Source: Parasponia andersonii (Eukaryota > Streptophyta > Magnoliopsida > Rosales > Cannabaceae). From it: a DNA stretch of 64,000 nt. Shown piece by piece: positions 51,054-63,917 of the stretch (the first letter of the stretch is position 1; each line of letters starts with the position of its first letter). A program made the translations under genes and the position numbers. The notes beneath the pieces were generated by a model that worked only from the letters and a program-made list of their open reading frames with translations, did no database searches and was not told the DNA's origin. Location of the stretch: NCBI GenBank assembly GCA_002914805.1, contig JXTB01000039.1, positions 756,753 through 820,752 of the forward strand, in the 5' to 3' direction.

Positions 51054-53302
51054 CCAACCAAGCCTAAAGCAGCTCTGAGAAAACCGATGAAGAAAAGAAA
51101 ATTCGATTTTGTGAATGGGTTTTGGGTCTTTGCATTGCTTTTTTCTTTTCTTTTCTTTTCTTAATTTCAATTTTTGTTTTTTTTTGACAGAAAAGTCTCA
51201 TTTGAAATTTTTGGAGGGCTTGATGATATTCCCGCCAAACTTATATCCGGCTGTGCGAAAAATAAATAAATAAATAAAGATAGAGAGTGCGGGTGATCTC
51301 AAAATCCTTTGCCAAAATGACAAACTGAGAAACCGAAGTTAGCAAAATAATTATTTTGTTTATTTATCGTATTTTTTTATTTCAATAAATTTTAAGTGGC
51401 ACTATTTAATAGATATTAACAAATAACAGTGTTTAATTTGTAACAAAACATTCATTAAATACCTTAAAAAGAGTAATTGGGCCAAATAACTTTAAGACAA
51501 AGTTTAGTTTGCAAAACAACTTTCCAAAAATGTTAATTCACAAAAATAATGTTCTTTTTTTTAAAAAAAAAGTTAAAAATAAGTTAAGATCAAGTGTCGC
51601 TGACTTGGAAAAAAAAAAACTAAAACTAAAACTAAATAGGTGTGGAAAAGAATTCTTCTTTTGTTTGGCGAGATACCTCCTCTTTTCTCTGTTTACCTCT
51701 ACATTAACTCCAATTTTTTAGTCATCAATACATCTATCCAAAAATCTCACAAAACTTGAAGAATTTGTCTCAAGTTTCATGCTTTTTAGTGCTTTAAATT
51801 GAAGATTAAAAGAAGAAGTGCACACAAAGAAAATAAGTTTTTAAAAGGTTAGTAATCAACTTAATTCTTACTTTTAAGTTTTTTTTATATGTTTATTTAG
51901 AAATGCATAAGTATATTCCACTTAAGTAGTTTTGTACAAGATAAATGAGTTTGGACTTTAAAAAAATATTAGAATAGTTGAATATTAGAGGTTGAAGATA
52001 ACTTGCAATTTAACGGCCATCTATGATTGAAGCTGACCTAATGGATGCTCAAATATAAACAGTGTCACTTAAGCTAATATAAAAAATTTAATAATAATTT
52101 TTATTCCAATTCATTGTTATTTCAATATAGATTTTGTCATTTCATCGTAGGTATGGATCCTATTTATATTTTGTACCATACAATAGTGAATAGAATGAGG
52201 AAAACGGCGCTTAGGAATGTTTTGGAAGTGAGTTTAGCATGGACTTTATGGTTAATAGGAGTATCAAACTTCTTGAATTTATAAACCAACTGTATAATAA
52301 AGCACACATCAATTAAAATGTGTATAGAATTGAAATAACACATAAGTTCGTTGGGTGACATGAATAGTAAGACCACCAAATCATATTTGCGAATATTTGG
52401 ATAACAAGGATGTTACGTAGTTATATAAAGTTGATTGTACCTTTATTTTATATGTCATCCATAAAAAGAGTCAAGACAAAGGAAAGCAGTGTTCATCAAT
52501 GAATAATGACAATAGGGAACTTGATTTTTGCGAAGAAGGTTCACATAATGACTATATTCTGTGTTATGTCATGGAACAAGTTTCAAATAATGCAAAATTT
52601 ATTCCGAACGATATTTTTAGTCAATTGAACATTCGTTGCATATATGTATAGTTAGCAACAAAAAAATAATAAAAGTATCACTAGTTCCAATCTAACACCA
52701 TAGATGATAGTGCATGAGGAAGAACTTGAAAGAGGTAACAAAGTTACTAAGGGAAATAACAAAGAGGGAGGTGAAGATGTGTACCCAAAAAGTCACAGTA
52801 TCCCTTAATTGAGATGCTAACATATTTGAGAAAGATGTTACTAGATTCAACTCACAAATAAGTCGTAGAAGTAAGAGACACGATGAATCTGATTTAATCG
52901 TGGGTTAACACTTTTCGAGTAAGACTGAATTGAATAATAAGCTCAGTCTCATTGCTATGAATGAAAATTTTGAAATAAAGACACAACCAAATCATTAAAG
53001 TTAGTTCGGTGTATTACTGAAGATTGCTCAAAAAAAAAATCCCTGCTGTAAAGAGGAATAATTCTAATTTTCTTGTCATTTGCCAGAATAATAGTGTTCA
53101 CACTTGTTTAGTAATGAATTGGTCAATCAATCACAAATAATCATCTAAGTCGAGTGATTGGAGCTCAAATGCAAGGACACTTTAAAGATTGTAAGAAATT
53201 GCCCAACCACAAAAATCTCATGGGATTCATTCATGAGGAAATGAAGGTCTAAGTCATTTATTATAAGGTTGATAACTCTATGAAAATAGAATTACCTAGT
53301 GT
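51054..53302. other. TSK promoter and upstream gene-free region
   Basis: The first 150-250 bp are the TSK 5' leader and promoter, with the E2F-type site. Beyond that, 52,150-53,300 shows patches of coding-like composition with no recognisable domain and no long frame. It may be a decayed transposon of unknown type. Confidence 0.4.
51229..51239 (-). promoter_or_regulatory. E2F-type site upstream of TSK
   Basis: The minus strand reads tttggcgggaa, a close match to the E2F/DP consensus, about 180 bp before the TSK start codon. E2F sites drive G1/S expression of replication genes, which fits the known role of TSK. It is a sequence match only; binding is inferred. Confidence 0.6.
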
Positions 53303-53310
53303 ACCTTTAG

Positions 53311-53798
53311 TAGGGCTGGCAATTCATGTTATCGTGTCATGTACTGGTCGACACGATTACGACACGACACGATAACACCTAATCCGAACACGACACGATT
53401 AATAAACGTGTCAAAAATTTAAACTCGAATACGACACAATTAATATACATGTAACACGACACGACACGTGTAACCCGTTTAATAAACGTATCATATATCA
53501 TATTATGACTCGTTTGACACGATTATTCAAAATTGATACGATTATGCACTACTTAATTTAATTTTACTTTTATAAATATGCTTTGAATTAATCAAAATCA
53601 CGTTTAATATATTAAAATATTAATAAATATGTCGTATTAGTGTCGTGTTGACACGACATGAAAATGACACGTTTAATTAAACGGGTTACACGTGTCAACC
53701 CAAAATTGACACGAAAATTAAATGGGTCATTCAAACCCATTTATTTCGTGTCGATTTCGAGTCGTATCGTCGTGTCGTGCAGAAAATTGTCAGCCCTA
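53311..53798. mobile_element. hAT-type MITE with perfect 8-bp target duplication
   Basis: A 488-bp element. The left end is tagggctggcaatt and the right end attgtcagcccta, inverse to each other with one mismatch. The flanks are acctttag on both sides (53,303-53,310 and 53,799-53,806). The interior is packed with acacgac/gtcgtgt words in both orientations. It has no coding capacity. Relatives in this window lie at 1-305 and 34,965-35,347. Confidence 0.93.
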
Positions 53799-53806
53799 AC
53801 CTTTAG

Positions 53807-55250
53807 TCTTAGAATGGTTGTTTTGGAAAAATAAATTGTTTAGTCTAGGTGTTTTTGCTTGCTTTATTGTAGTCTTTATATTTTTGGTATTTAAGGTCTA
53901 ACTTAGTTAATATCTATTTTATTTCTCTAATTTTCGAGCAAAATTGTTGAATTCTGGTTTTGAGCTTTGCAGAATTTTAAATGACAGCCCTTTGGAAGGA
54001 AAAGTTGAATTTGAGCCAAAAGTTGAAAACTGAGTTTTGCTGCAACAGAGCTAAAGCATAATTGAATTAGCAGATTTTCTCTACTTAATAACTTTTGCGC
54101 ACAATTGGCAATAACTATGTGATATTAAATGCTGGCTAAGGGGAGGTGACGCCAAAGTAGTCCTCGTTCCTTTATTTGGTAAACAAGTATATTAGAGCAC
54201 CTCACCTACTCTTATATATAAGGAAAAAGAAGTACTGTCTAAAGGAAGAGACTAGGTTGAGAGAAAAAAGGGAAAAAGTAAGAGAAAAGAATGAAAAATA
54301 GAACACAGAAGGAAATGACGAAAAAGGAAAGGGTACTAGCAGAGAAGTGCACACATAGTCATCATCCAGCTAGAGTTTTTCTTATTTTTTTTTCTTTGTG
54401 TTTAATTTCTTCTTCTTTTTCTTGTATTTTGTTGTAATCAATAGGTTTGTGATTTGCTAATTTTTGAAATTCAGAACATGAGTTAAATTTTCCTTAGCTG
54501 GGATTGCAATGAATCTGAGGTTGTAATGACTTTATAAATGTTGTTTTGATATTTATGGAATTAATCTTCTATTTATTCAAGTGAGCTTAAATATTAATTC
54601 CTATTATTATTTGGCCAACAATATCTAGGAAACATGAATTAGGATTAATTCTAGAAAGGTTAATTCTAGTTACATCTAGCTTGAATGATATATGTTTTAA
54701 TTATCTCCTTTGTAGATCTTTGGATTTGTGACAGTATAGGAATATATTGTTGTCGTACATAACGCATAAAAATTGACACTATAAATTGTATTTTTAAAAC
54801 TGGTTAAACATAGGAATATGATAAAATTGGTTTAGAGAACTTTAATCATAATAAATTATTATTATGTATATATTTAATTTTTGGTTAATAGGAGTGATTT
54901 TGCCATAGCATTTGTAGCCAGAATTGTAACCAAGAAGGATTCAGTATTCTTAGCTTAATTCTACTATTGATTTACAATAAATTGATTAGATCGTGTTGTT
55001 CTCTACTTAGTATTTATGTTTTTGTCTACACTTGTTAGTTTTTAATATTTTATTGCAAATTTTTATCGCTCATTTCTTAAATTATCTCGCTTGACATTTA
55101 GTTTTTACAATCAACTTAGTAATCAATCTATGTGAAGATGATACTCTACTCACTATTATATTACTTATTCAGCATATGTACTTGCGTAGTAATTATAAAT
55201 CCGCAACAAAGGCTTAGAAAGTAAAGTAATTGGCTCAGAATATGATCAGA
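53807..55250 (+). repeat. Possible gypsy-type LTR/leader remnant
   Basis: A tatatataagg TATA-like site near 54,213 is followed by a purine-rich and then a pyrimidine-rich stretch. Next comes leader-like AT-rich sequence (gaacatgagttaaa, about 54,475). This resembles Tat/Ogre-type LTRs and leaders. No partner LTR or coding part was found. Confidence 0.3.
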
Positions 55251-55284
55251 GGTAGGCCTAGAAAGTTCTGCCATGCTTCTATCA

Positions 55285-55750
55285 TATTTAATTACACTAT
55301 AACATATTGCCACTTGTATTTAATTATACTAAAACAAGATTAACTTATGTAAATTAATGGGAAGTCACAATTTTGTTTAATATGCTTATGCACAATTAGC
55401 ACAATATGTGACTTTGAGACTTATAATTGCACTGTAGCATAATGTCACTTGTATTTAATCATATTATAACATAGAATCACTTATGTTTAATTACATTGAA
55501 ATAAAATTAGTTCACTCAAATTGGTGAGAAATAATAATAAAAATGATAGATGACTTTGGGACTTATAATTACACTGTAACTTATTGTCAATAGTGTTTCA
55601 TCACATTAAAATAAGATCAATTTACTTAAATTAATGGGAAGTCACATTTTTGGTGACTACATAACCTATAATTACATTATAATATAGTGTTACTTGCATT
55701 TAATTACGTTATAATAAAATTAGTTTACTTAATGTAGTGGGAAGTTATGC
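55285..55750. repeat. Degenerate tandem repeats, unit about 110-135 bp
   Basis: About four diverged units are marked by recurring anchors: cttgtatttaatta and variants near 55,314, 55,448, 55,585 and 55,692, and aattaatgggaagtcac near 55,354, 55,634 and, changed, 55,735. The sequence is non-coding. Confidence 0.65.
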
Positions 55751-56599
55751 GTTTTTTTTCCTTAAAAATTGTAGACAACCATAGTACATATAATAAATTC
55801 TAATATAGCATCACGTGTTCATTACATTGAGCGATAATGGTAACTCTAATTACATTGATTGGCTATTATGATCACTCTGTGTAATTTTAAGATCACTTAA
55901 TATAAATTTTGATTGCTCTAAACTTATTTGGTCGCAGTGATCGAGTGTTATTATGGATTATAGATCCATGATTAAGTAATTGAGAATTTAAAGAGTGTCT
56001 TAAGTACACAGTTATATTAAACTATTAAGATGGATGACATATAATTAGGATAATAAGAAAGGGAAAAAAAAGGTCCATAGCTAGTAGGACGTGCTTTAAA
56101 TATCTAGATGGAACGAGTTGATTAGGACATTTCTCTGTATTGCATCTTGTTTGCCCACATGTCCTGCATCAATATTGCTTTTCAAGAATTGGGAAGGGAT
56201 GACCTGATTCTTGGCCTACCTTTAGTTAATTCATTTTCTGGTACTACTACCTTAATGGCTCTAATCTTTTCAGGAATATGATAAATGGTTTCAGAGTATG
56301 CTAACAAGTAATATTGTGCATTGCAGTATTCAAAACATCATGCGTTCTCCAGCGTTTTGTGGATGAGACTTTCCCATTGTTGCTATTGCATGGACGCATG
56401 AAATCTTGTCAATGTCAGAAACTTTGCACTAGCAACTCCTTGACCTTAAATTCACTGCTAAATCGATCTCACCAGACGTTACATTGTATTCATTCCCATT
56501 CAATTGGAGTGTTATCAATGAATCAGCGTTATTCTATCTTTTTCTTCCGTCTTTCCTCTCTTTTCGGTATAAGTGGTTCTGTCACTTATAATGCTTCCC
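55751..56599. other. Gene-free stretch before the LINE remnant
   Basis: No gene is supported. The part from about 56,290 may be the decayed 3' end of the minus-strand LINE, but no poly(A) tail or target duplication was found. Confidence 0.4.
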
Positions 56600-58295
56600 G
56601 ATGTCAAGTAAAAAACTATTATCTCATTGCGTTGAGGATAAAATCGATCATGACAGGTATGGGTACTCTTGCCTTGCACTTCATAGGATTTATATCAGTG
56701 GTCATAACTTGATTAAACCATTTCCCAAAAGCCAACACCACCCAATTCCAAAGGGGAACAACAAAATCAAATTCCATGAACAAATGTTGAGAAGATTCAC
56801 AACGATTCTCACGAAATGTACACATGGAAGAAAGAGAAAACCCTCTAGATTGCAAAACATCGTTAGAATTTTCCCATGAAGAATTCTCCAAACAAAAGAG
56901 ATCTGCAAGGGAAATGTGTGTTTTTAAAATTTGACCATCCTATAAGACTATGGCAAGGTGAAGTGTCATCATAAGCCAATTTAACCGAAATATCAACATT
57001 GTTCCACTTTTTCCAGACTAAAACATCAGCTTCCAAGTCTACAACACCACCTCATTAATAAAATCCCAACACTCTGGAAAAACCAATTCAAAAGCTTTGG
57101 GAATTCTTCAACTTCCTACTCCCATTCGAAAAGAAAGCAACAACCTTAGAAGTAAGACATTTCCTGAACTTCCAAGGGATATTAATCAGATCAGCCAATC
57201 GAACTCCTAACCAATCATCCTTCCAAAAGAGAAGCGTAGAATGTCATCCAATTATCCATTGAGCCTAATCAAAAATAGCCTACAAATGGTTCCTAATCCC
57301 TACCAAATAGAGTAACAACACACCTTGCTTTCTCATACAACAGCCATCTTTAAGAAACTTTCCACTAAGAAACTAAAGAAGGGAGACAAAAAATCGGCTA
57401 CGAAACAAGCCAACATTTTAGAAGCGCCTCATTATGACAACAAATATTTCTCACAACAAGACCTCGTTCCTCAAACATCATACAAAATCTTTTTCCAAGC
57501 TGCACGAAGAAATTTCTTATTTGATCAAAACACCGGGTCCAAATGAAATTCCTAAAACTTTTTTCCGAAGAGAACAGCAGAAACTTGGATCATTTATAAA
57601 CAGGGAAAAAAAAAAAAAAAAACAACTGAGTCAGCTTGATAAAAATAACACCTCAATACAGTGACACGACCAGCAAAAGATAAAGCTCTAGCCTTCTAAG
57701 AACAAAGTTTGCTATGACTTTATATGAAACAGCTTGCTCCTGAAAATAGGAATATCCAATCCAAGTAATTAAAAAGGATAAGAACCCTTACTCATACCCA
57801 AAAATCTGACAAAGAATCAAAGCTGAGAGTTCACATGCTTTCCAATAAAAAATCAGAGATTTATCATTGTTAATAACCTTACTAGAAGCATTAGCATAAT
57901 CTTCAGACAAATTTATAAGAGCAGTCAAAGCACGCTTGTCCGCCTTGCAAAAGATGAACATATTTTATGCATAAAGTATATGAGTAGGAGCCACGCATCC
58001 ACTAGGACATGAAATTTGTTTGATATTACCTTACTGTACCAAATCCGAATTTCCAAGACAAATCACCCTCTTCAGCAATGCATAATGGCAAAGGAGAAAC
58101 AGGATTTCCCTGCCTTACCTCTTGTTGGCGACTAAAATAACCATGTGGAGCATCATTGCTGAAAACAGATAACTTGGCAGAAAAGAAGATTTTCTTGATC
58201 CAAGATGCAAAAATTTCATGGAAACCATAAGATTAAGAACTTCCCAAAAGTTCCAACTAAGCGTACGGAAAGTTTTTCAAATGTCTATCTTTAAA
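56600..58295 (-). mobile_element. L1-type LINE remnant (3' part of ORF2)
   Basis: Minus-strand translation shows ordered blocks of a plant L1 reverse transcriptase in several frames. They are TLSWNFWEVLNLM (about 58,265), HEIFASWIKKIFFSAKLSVF and RQGNPVSPLPLCIAEE (about 58,220-58,075), and a degenerate YADD box before FIFCKADKRALTALINLSED (about 57,975-57,905). Further on come FWKDDWLGVRLADLINIPWK (about 57,230-57,170) and the zf-RVT-like ESSQHLFMEFDFVVPLWNW (about 56,790-56,735). The YADD box lacks its catalytic Asp pair and contains a stop, and there are several frameshifts. The 5' half (ORF1, endonuclease) is missing, as is usual for truncated LINE copies. Confidence 0.85.
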
Positions 58296-58742
58296 CCAAT
58301 ACTCCATCCAAAATATATCTTAACTGGGCCTCTTTCTTTTTCAACAAATGAATAAATAAATAATAAGTGAAAGACCAAAAAACTAGGCCTATTCCTGTAA
58401 AAGGTCGTTGAATTTTCCTTAGGACGGCACCCCAATGGGGTTGCCAGCATTTGACCCTTCTAATGACAGTCAATTCATTCCAAGCAAATGAAAAAAACAA
58501 AAAATGCAGAATCACTACAGCGCTCAACCATTTATAGTATAAATTATAAGAAAAAATTATGTCAAACTATAGGCTTCTGGAAGGAAAAATAACTCTACAA
58601 TATACATTCTTAAAATAAAGTATCTTCCTAGAACGAACTATCTACACTTGCCAAAAAATGTAAATTGGAGAAAGGGATAAGAAAAACAAATGAACCCATT
58701 AGAAGAAAAAAGAAAGGAAAAATGAATCAAAATTAAACGGGA
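58296..58742 (-). other. Probable 3' untranslated region and flank of the WNK gene
   Basis: About 450 bp lie between the WNK stop codon and the LINE remnant. No coding sequence is supported. The LINE may have inserted in or just beyond the WNK 3' end. Confidence 0.45.
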
Positions 58743-61640
58743 TTAGTAGACTGACTCAATATTTTTCTGTGATAATCTTTTTCTTGTTTCCACGATAGCC
58801 TCGTGTCTTCTCTTTGATATTTCTTTAACTGCATCCTGGTACTGCAGTTCGATCATTTCCAGCTCCATCCTCAGCTTCTCATCTTCGTCTTGATTTGACG
58901 AAGAGGATACTTGAATTGGATAACTTGCTAAGGTCACCAAACCACGGCTCTCCACGTCCATGACCTTGGTCCTGTAATCAACACAATTAAGCATTTCCAA
59001 TCCAGACAGGGAATCTATAATTTCTGTATATGATGCATTGGTGTTGTCATCCACAAGCCCAAGCTCCGTATTCCAAGAGGAATCAGGAGACAAATTCTTG
59101 TCACTCCATTCCTGGGAGATTGCAGAAGCATATGACATATCAGAACACCGATCTTCCACCGTAGCTGCACCCTTCAGACTCGTATAGTCTGTGTTTTCCA
59201 GCATTGATTGAGCAGAACCTTCAAAAGAGGAAGAAGTCGGCAAAACTGGATAATCTGAGGTGCTGACAGGTTTGCAAACATTTTGGTCAGACCCAATCAA
59301 GCATTCTCCATTCTCGGATGTCTCAGAGTCTTTCTTATGGACCATATGGGTGATTACTCTATCTGGGGGAACTAAATGGTCAACACGTACACAAGGCTTC
59401 CAATCAGGTACTAAATTAATGAGCAAAAAGTCGATTAACTCTGCTATGAGCTTAACATTCTGTTCAGGTAGTTCTAGTTGCTCAACCATTTCACTTGAAA
59501 CTGAAAGGGCAGTATCACTGTTGAGATAGAATATGAAATGTATATTCCTAGCACGACCTGTACATAGAAAGGAGAATGCATAGCACAATGCTGATAAAGT
59601 ATATAAAACACAATTAAAGTATAGATGAGATACACACAGTGCATACCGTTTTTATCAGCTATTCTTAGTATTAAGGATGCAGAGTTCTCATCATTCTGCT
59701 CGCCTTTTAACAGAAAGAAATTGCCCCTCTTTGCCCTTTGAACCTCCACACACAGAGAATTGGAAGCGTCGACAGGATTAACAAAAGCAGTAATAGTAGG
59801 TGGCTCACCGTCATCGAGGGGTTTAACTCGTGCACTAGTAGGTCCTTCAGACATCACACAACGATCTCCAAAGCCTCCAATTTTGGGCAGAACAATATCT
59901 GGAAGTGGCAGAGTAATATTTTTAGCTGAGCCATTCCCTTGAAGAAAAGGGTCCATTAGAAGCTCCTTAGCTGACAGTCTTTGAGATGCTGGGACTATAC
60001 ACTTCTCGATAAACAGTTTCATTTCTGGATCATTTACTTTGGCAAGTGCAGCTGGTTTTATTCCCTATAGGGTGTATTGGTTGTAAATAATCAGAAGACT
60101 GACAAGCCACATTACTATCTAAATTTCTTAAAAAGGTAATAAGTACTTGATTAATCAAAGATAACTTACTGATGAAACCTTCTTATATATCTGGGCTGAG
60201 TTTTTGCACTCACTATAAGGGTATTCAAAAGTCACCATCTCCAGCATGCACATTCCAAAGGAATATATATCGGCCAACTCATTGTAACTCTCGTCATACA
60301 GTTCAGGAGCCATGAACTCAGGGGTTCCTATTAGAAACATATCCAAAAATCAGTTTAATGAACAGATAGCAAGCAAAGAAAACATGAAGAACAGAACACA
60401 TAAATGAGGAAAATTAACAGCATCTCAAGAGAACCACCAGATGCACCCAGTGGGATTTTGGCAGTATTTACTCTATTTGCTGAAGTAACAAAGGTTTAAA
60501 ACATAATAATACCCATTCAAGTAAAGCAGAAAAAAGCAAACTGTACCAATTACACTTTTGGCATTAGCCTGCTCCATGACAGTCGCCAACCCAAGATCTC
60601 CAATTTTGACTTCTCCATGATTTCCGTTGATAAATATGTTGTCACACTTTAAGTCCCTATGTATAATTGGTGGGTTGTGACTGTGAAGGTAGTCTAATCC
60701 CTTCAAAATTTGTATAGCCCATCCCTTAAGAGCCTTTACATCAATTTTCTTGTGTTTCTTACGATATCTACATAACATATGATTCCACTAATTACAGGGC
60801 CATATCACCACAAGATAAAATGGAACTTCGATAAAAATTTAAGGAAAGAAACACATACTGTCTCAAGCTCCCCGAGGTAAACAATTCAGTAATAATGTTG
60901 ACAGTCTTGTTCTTATCATCGATCCAGGAGTTGTAAAACTTCACAATATTTCTATGCTTCAATGATTTCAAGAGATGCACTTCCGAGTACAGCCTCTCTA
61001 GGCCATCAGGTGATTGTAACACCTCATCAATCTGAACTCGGTTCCATGCCACTTCAATTCCATTAACTTCGTCAAAGCCTCGGTAGCTGATTGTCGAAAA
61101 TTTAAGGATAACATCGCAGTCCAATTAACAAGATTCCCATTATTTAAAAATCGGATCATTATTTTCACATAAGTTCTGATTGCTTCTTCTACATGACAAA
61201 AATTAAGTTCATATATAACTACCATAAATCAATAACCCGGAAATCCATTTAAAGGACCCAAAAAAAAAAAGGATACACAGTCTTGAAGGCACCCTTCCCA
61301 AGCACATCTTTGTACTGTTAGAACCCAAAATAAATAAATAAAATAAAAACAAAAAAATTGTAGAAAACAAAAAGTGAGAAATTTTTGCACTTAGTTTTAT
61401 ATTTTTCAAATGTAACTGAATAGAGCTGACTCATAACCATACTTAACACACAACTTGATATCATTTTCCTTAGTTCTTCAGAGCTGAATTGTACAATGTA
61501 GCAAATATTAGTCAATAAAACAAGATGGATGAAAACATTACCCGAACGTATCGAGAAGTTGGGTCAATCTCAAGAACATCAGGATCGGGGGGCTCCGGAA
61601 GCCCGGCACCATCTTCAGAGCTTTCCACAGCTAAGTTCAT
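58743..61640 (-). CDS. WNK8: WNK (with-no-lysine) protein kinase, WNK8-like
   Basis: Reconstructed coding exons, 5' to 3': 61640-61542, 61314-61277, 61086-60859, 60767-60547, 60327-60170, 60064-59647, 59557-58743. All have GT-AG borders and compatible phases, for 1,977 nt (658 residues). The kinase domain spans about residues 34-290. GKGAFK at 39-44 supplies the catalytic Lys (K44) in the glycine loop, and subdomain II reads VAWN with no Lys, the WNK hallmark. HRDLKCDN at 158-165, DLGL at 179-182 and GTPEFMAPE from 196 are all intact. S193 matches the activation-loop Ser of animal WNK1. A region near 345-435 resembles the autoinhibitory PF2-like domain after the kinase. The C-terminus is Ser/acidic-rich and ends in a charged coiled coil before the final KNIESVY. 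Family knowledge: plant WNK8-type kinases phosphorylate V-ATPase subunit C and RGS1 and affect flowering time and sugar signalling. WNK10 is the nearest alternative. Confidence 0.93.
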
Positions 61641-62112
61641 CTTATGAAGCTCTCTAGTCTCTACAAAACAATCAAAAAACTGCTTTATTTATCTCATCAA
61701 CTGAATAAATAAAAAAGGAAAAGGTAATAATGATAATAATTGAGCTGTAAAAATTCAATGGCGAAGAACACATACATATACACACACACAAAACAAAACA
61801 CCAAAACTTGTACCTAAATCTAGGTTTTGCTTTAATTTTAGAAGTAATCGTCGGTAAATTATGATCTCATTCAAAATATTTCTGACGCATATCCCCATCA
61901 AGATCCATGAAAATAAGCCAAAATTAAAAAAAAAAAATCCATGAAGCAACCAGCATTTAATTCGAATAACAATTTAATCACCAAAAAATAATTAAATCGA
62001 TAAAAGAGTCATCCAAAATTCACAAGCCCGAATCTGTAATCCATAAAAGAAATCAAGCTTCTGATTGTTTTCAAAAAAAAAAAAAAAGAAAAAAAAAAGA
62101 GGAAATTATTAC

Positions 62113-62358
62113 CTGAAAAATGGGAGCTTCCCTCGTATTTCAACTTGAGAAAAAAAACGAAACCCTATGTCTCTCTAATCAGAGCCTTAAAAAATGGTTT
62201 TTTTTTAAAAACTATTTTTTCTAATTTTTTATTAAAAAAAATAATAATAATAAAAATAAAACAAGTGTCGAATTTGGTGGATAATAATTTCTCCTCCTCT
62301 GGCACTGGTGTTGAGTTGTTTGTTCAGAAATGGCGGAAAACACGACGCGTATTTATAC
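62113..62358 (-). promoter_or_regulatory. Probable WNK promoter and non-coding first exon
   Basis: On the minus strand gtataaatacgcgt (about 62,345-62,358) supplies a TATA box overlapping an ACGCGT motif of the kind bound by CAMTA factors. A non-coding exon would run from about 62,320 to a clear donor, CAG|GTAATA, at 62,113/62,112. The first coding exon begins at an acceptor TTTGTAG at 61,661, 20 bases before the ATG. The transcription start is inferred from TATA spacing. Confidence 0.5.
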
Positions 62359-63877
62359 TTATCCGTGAACCCCATTAAGATTAGGATTGTCAACCATCAC
62401 CTTAGTAGGATGGGTCTTCTGTGCAACTATGTACGTGGCCTTATTCTATTGGGTACTTGAGATTTGAGCCTGCTTATACTCATGTCGATGTCGAATTGGC
62501 CTGTCGTGGAATTCAAGTGACCGTTTTAGTCGGTTTTTAATATTTTTTTTGTAGGGATTGGGGGGGTCCAACATAGATTCCCGATCTTAGATTTTCATAA
62601 ACTTTTACAATAAGCCATAATATATATATATATATATATATTATTTATTTTGAGTAAAAGCCATAATAATTTTTTTAAATAAGGCAAGATTCTCGAAAGC
62701 ATTGAATAAACAAGAAGAACAAGGGAAAAAATAAATAAATTTGTTTTGTTGCTCCACCAACCATAAATATTTTTGGACAAAGCAGAACTATATTTATCCA
62801 TCATTTTTTTCAACTTATGTATTATTGTCTCTCCTTTATTTGCGAGAGTTTGTTTAAGTATTGTTCGTATTGTTCTTTAAGTTATTTTTTAAAAAACAAA
62901 TTTGTCTATTTTAGGTTTACACGTCTAAATTTTTGATTGAATTAGACTTTTATCATATTTGATTCTGGTGTTATTTTTCGGGTATTGTTTGTTATGATTT
63001 GACAAAGTATGCTTTTAAGGTATACATTGAACTTTTTAACGTGAAAAATCTATTCCAAATCATGTATTTTGAGAGGATAATCCAAATCATGTCTTGATTG
63101 AATCTATTGAATGAAATAATTGACTTCTAAAAAAAAGTACAAACATCAATAACATTACATTTTTTTTTTTTCCCAGAAAGAAGAACAAAAGAATATTACA
63201 AGTTGAATAATGAGGCTTCTTAGGTAGTAAAGAGAAACGGGTGTAAAAAAGAACATACATTAAATAATAACTAATTACATAATATCATATCAGTTAATTT
63301 TTCTTTTAAAAAAAGAAAATTTATCAAGATGTGTAGCATTATTCTATATTTTTCATTAATAAATCCAAATAATCATTTATCCCTCCCTAAGAATGAAACA
63401 CAAATAAGTGTTTTTCTTTTCTAGAAAGCTATTGCGAGTCTTTAATTTTTCTCGTGTTAGGCTACAAACATCTTTGATCTTGAAATGAAGAGAATTGAGC
63501 AGCTTCTAGAACAGACATAGCATCTCTACAGAAATGACATGCGTTCGAATTAGTGACTTAATAAAACGCAGTTTTCATGCGTTCGAAATGACATGCGTTC
63601 TCTAACACTTGCTTAGACATAAAATATCCAAAGCTAAACGCCCAGTTTTTTATGCCAACGCTTTGCCTTTAGATCCCATTGGGTCGTTTTATTCAATGTT
63701 ATTTGATTACTTTCCTATATATTTGACAGTTTCGTTAGCTAACTAGGTGTTTAATTTGTCATTTTTTTTTCTTCTAATTATTTTGTGTCGCATTAGTTCA
63801 TCATTGCTATCGGTACAAATTCCCCAAATGTATATATATATTTTTCTTTTCCTTTGTTTTCTTGGTTGGTTTTTAGC

Positions 63878-63917
<40 letters not shown>

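Noticed and set aside
50835-51164. 109-codon plus-strand frame
   Set aside because: Antisense shadow of TSK exon 1, which is clearly coding on the minus strand.
56314-56712. 132-codon plus-strand frame
   Set aside because: Largely antisense to, or beside, the LINE remnant, and shows no family features.
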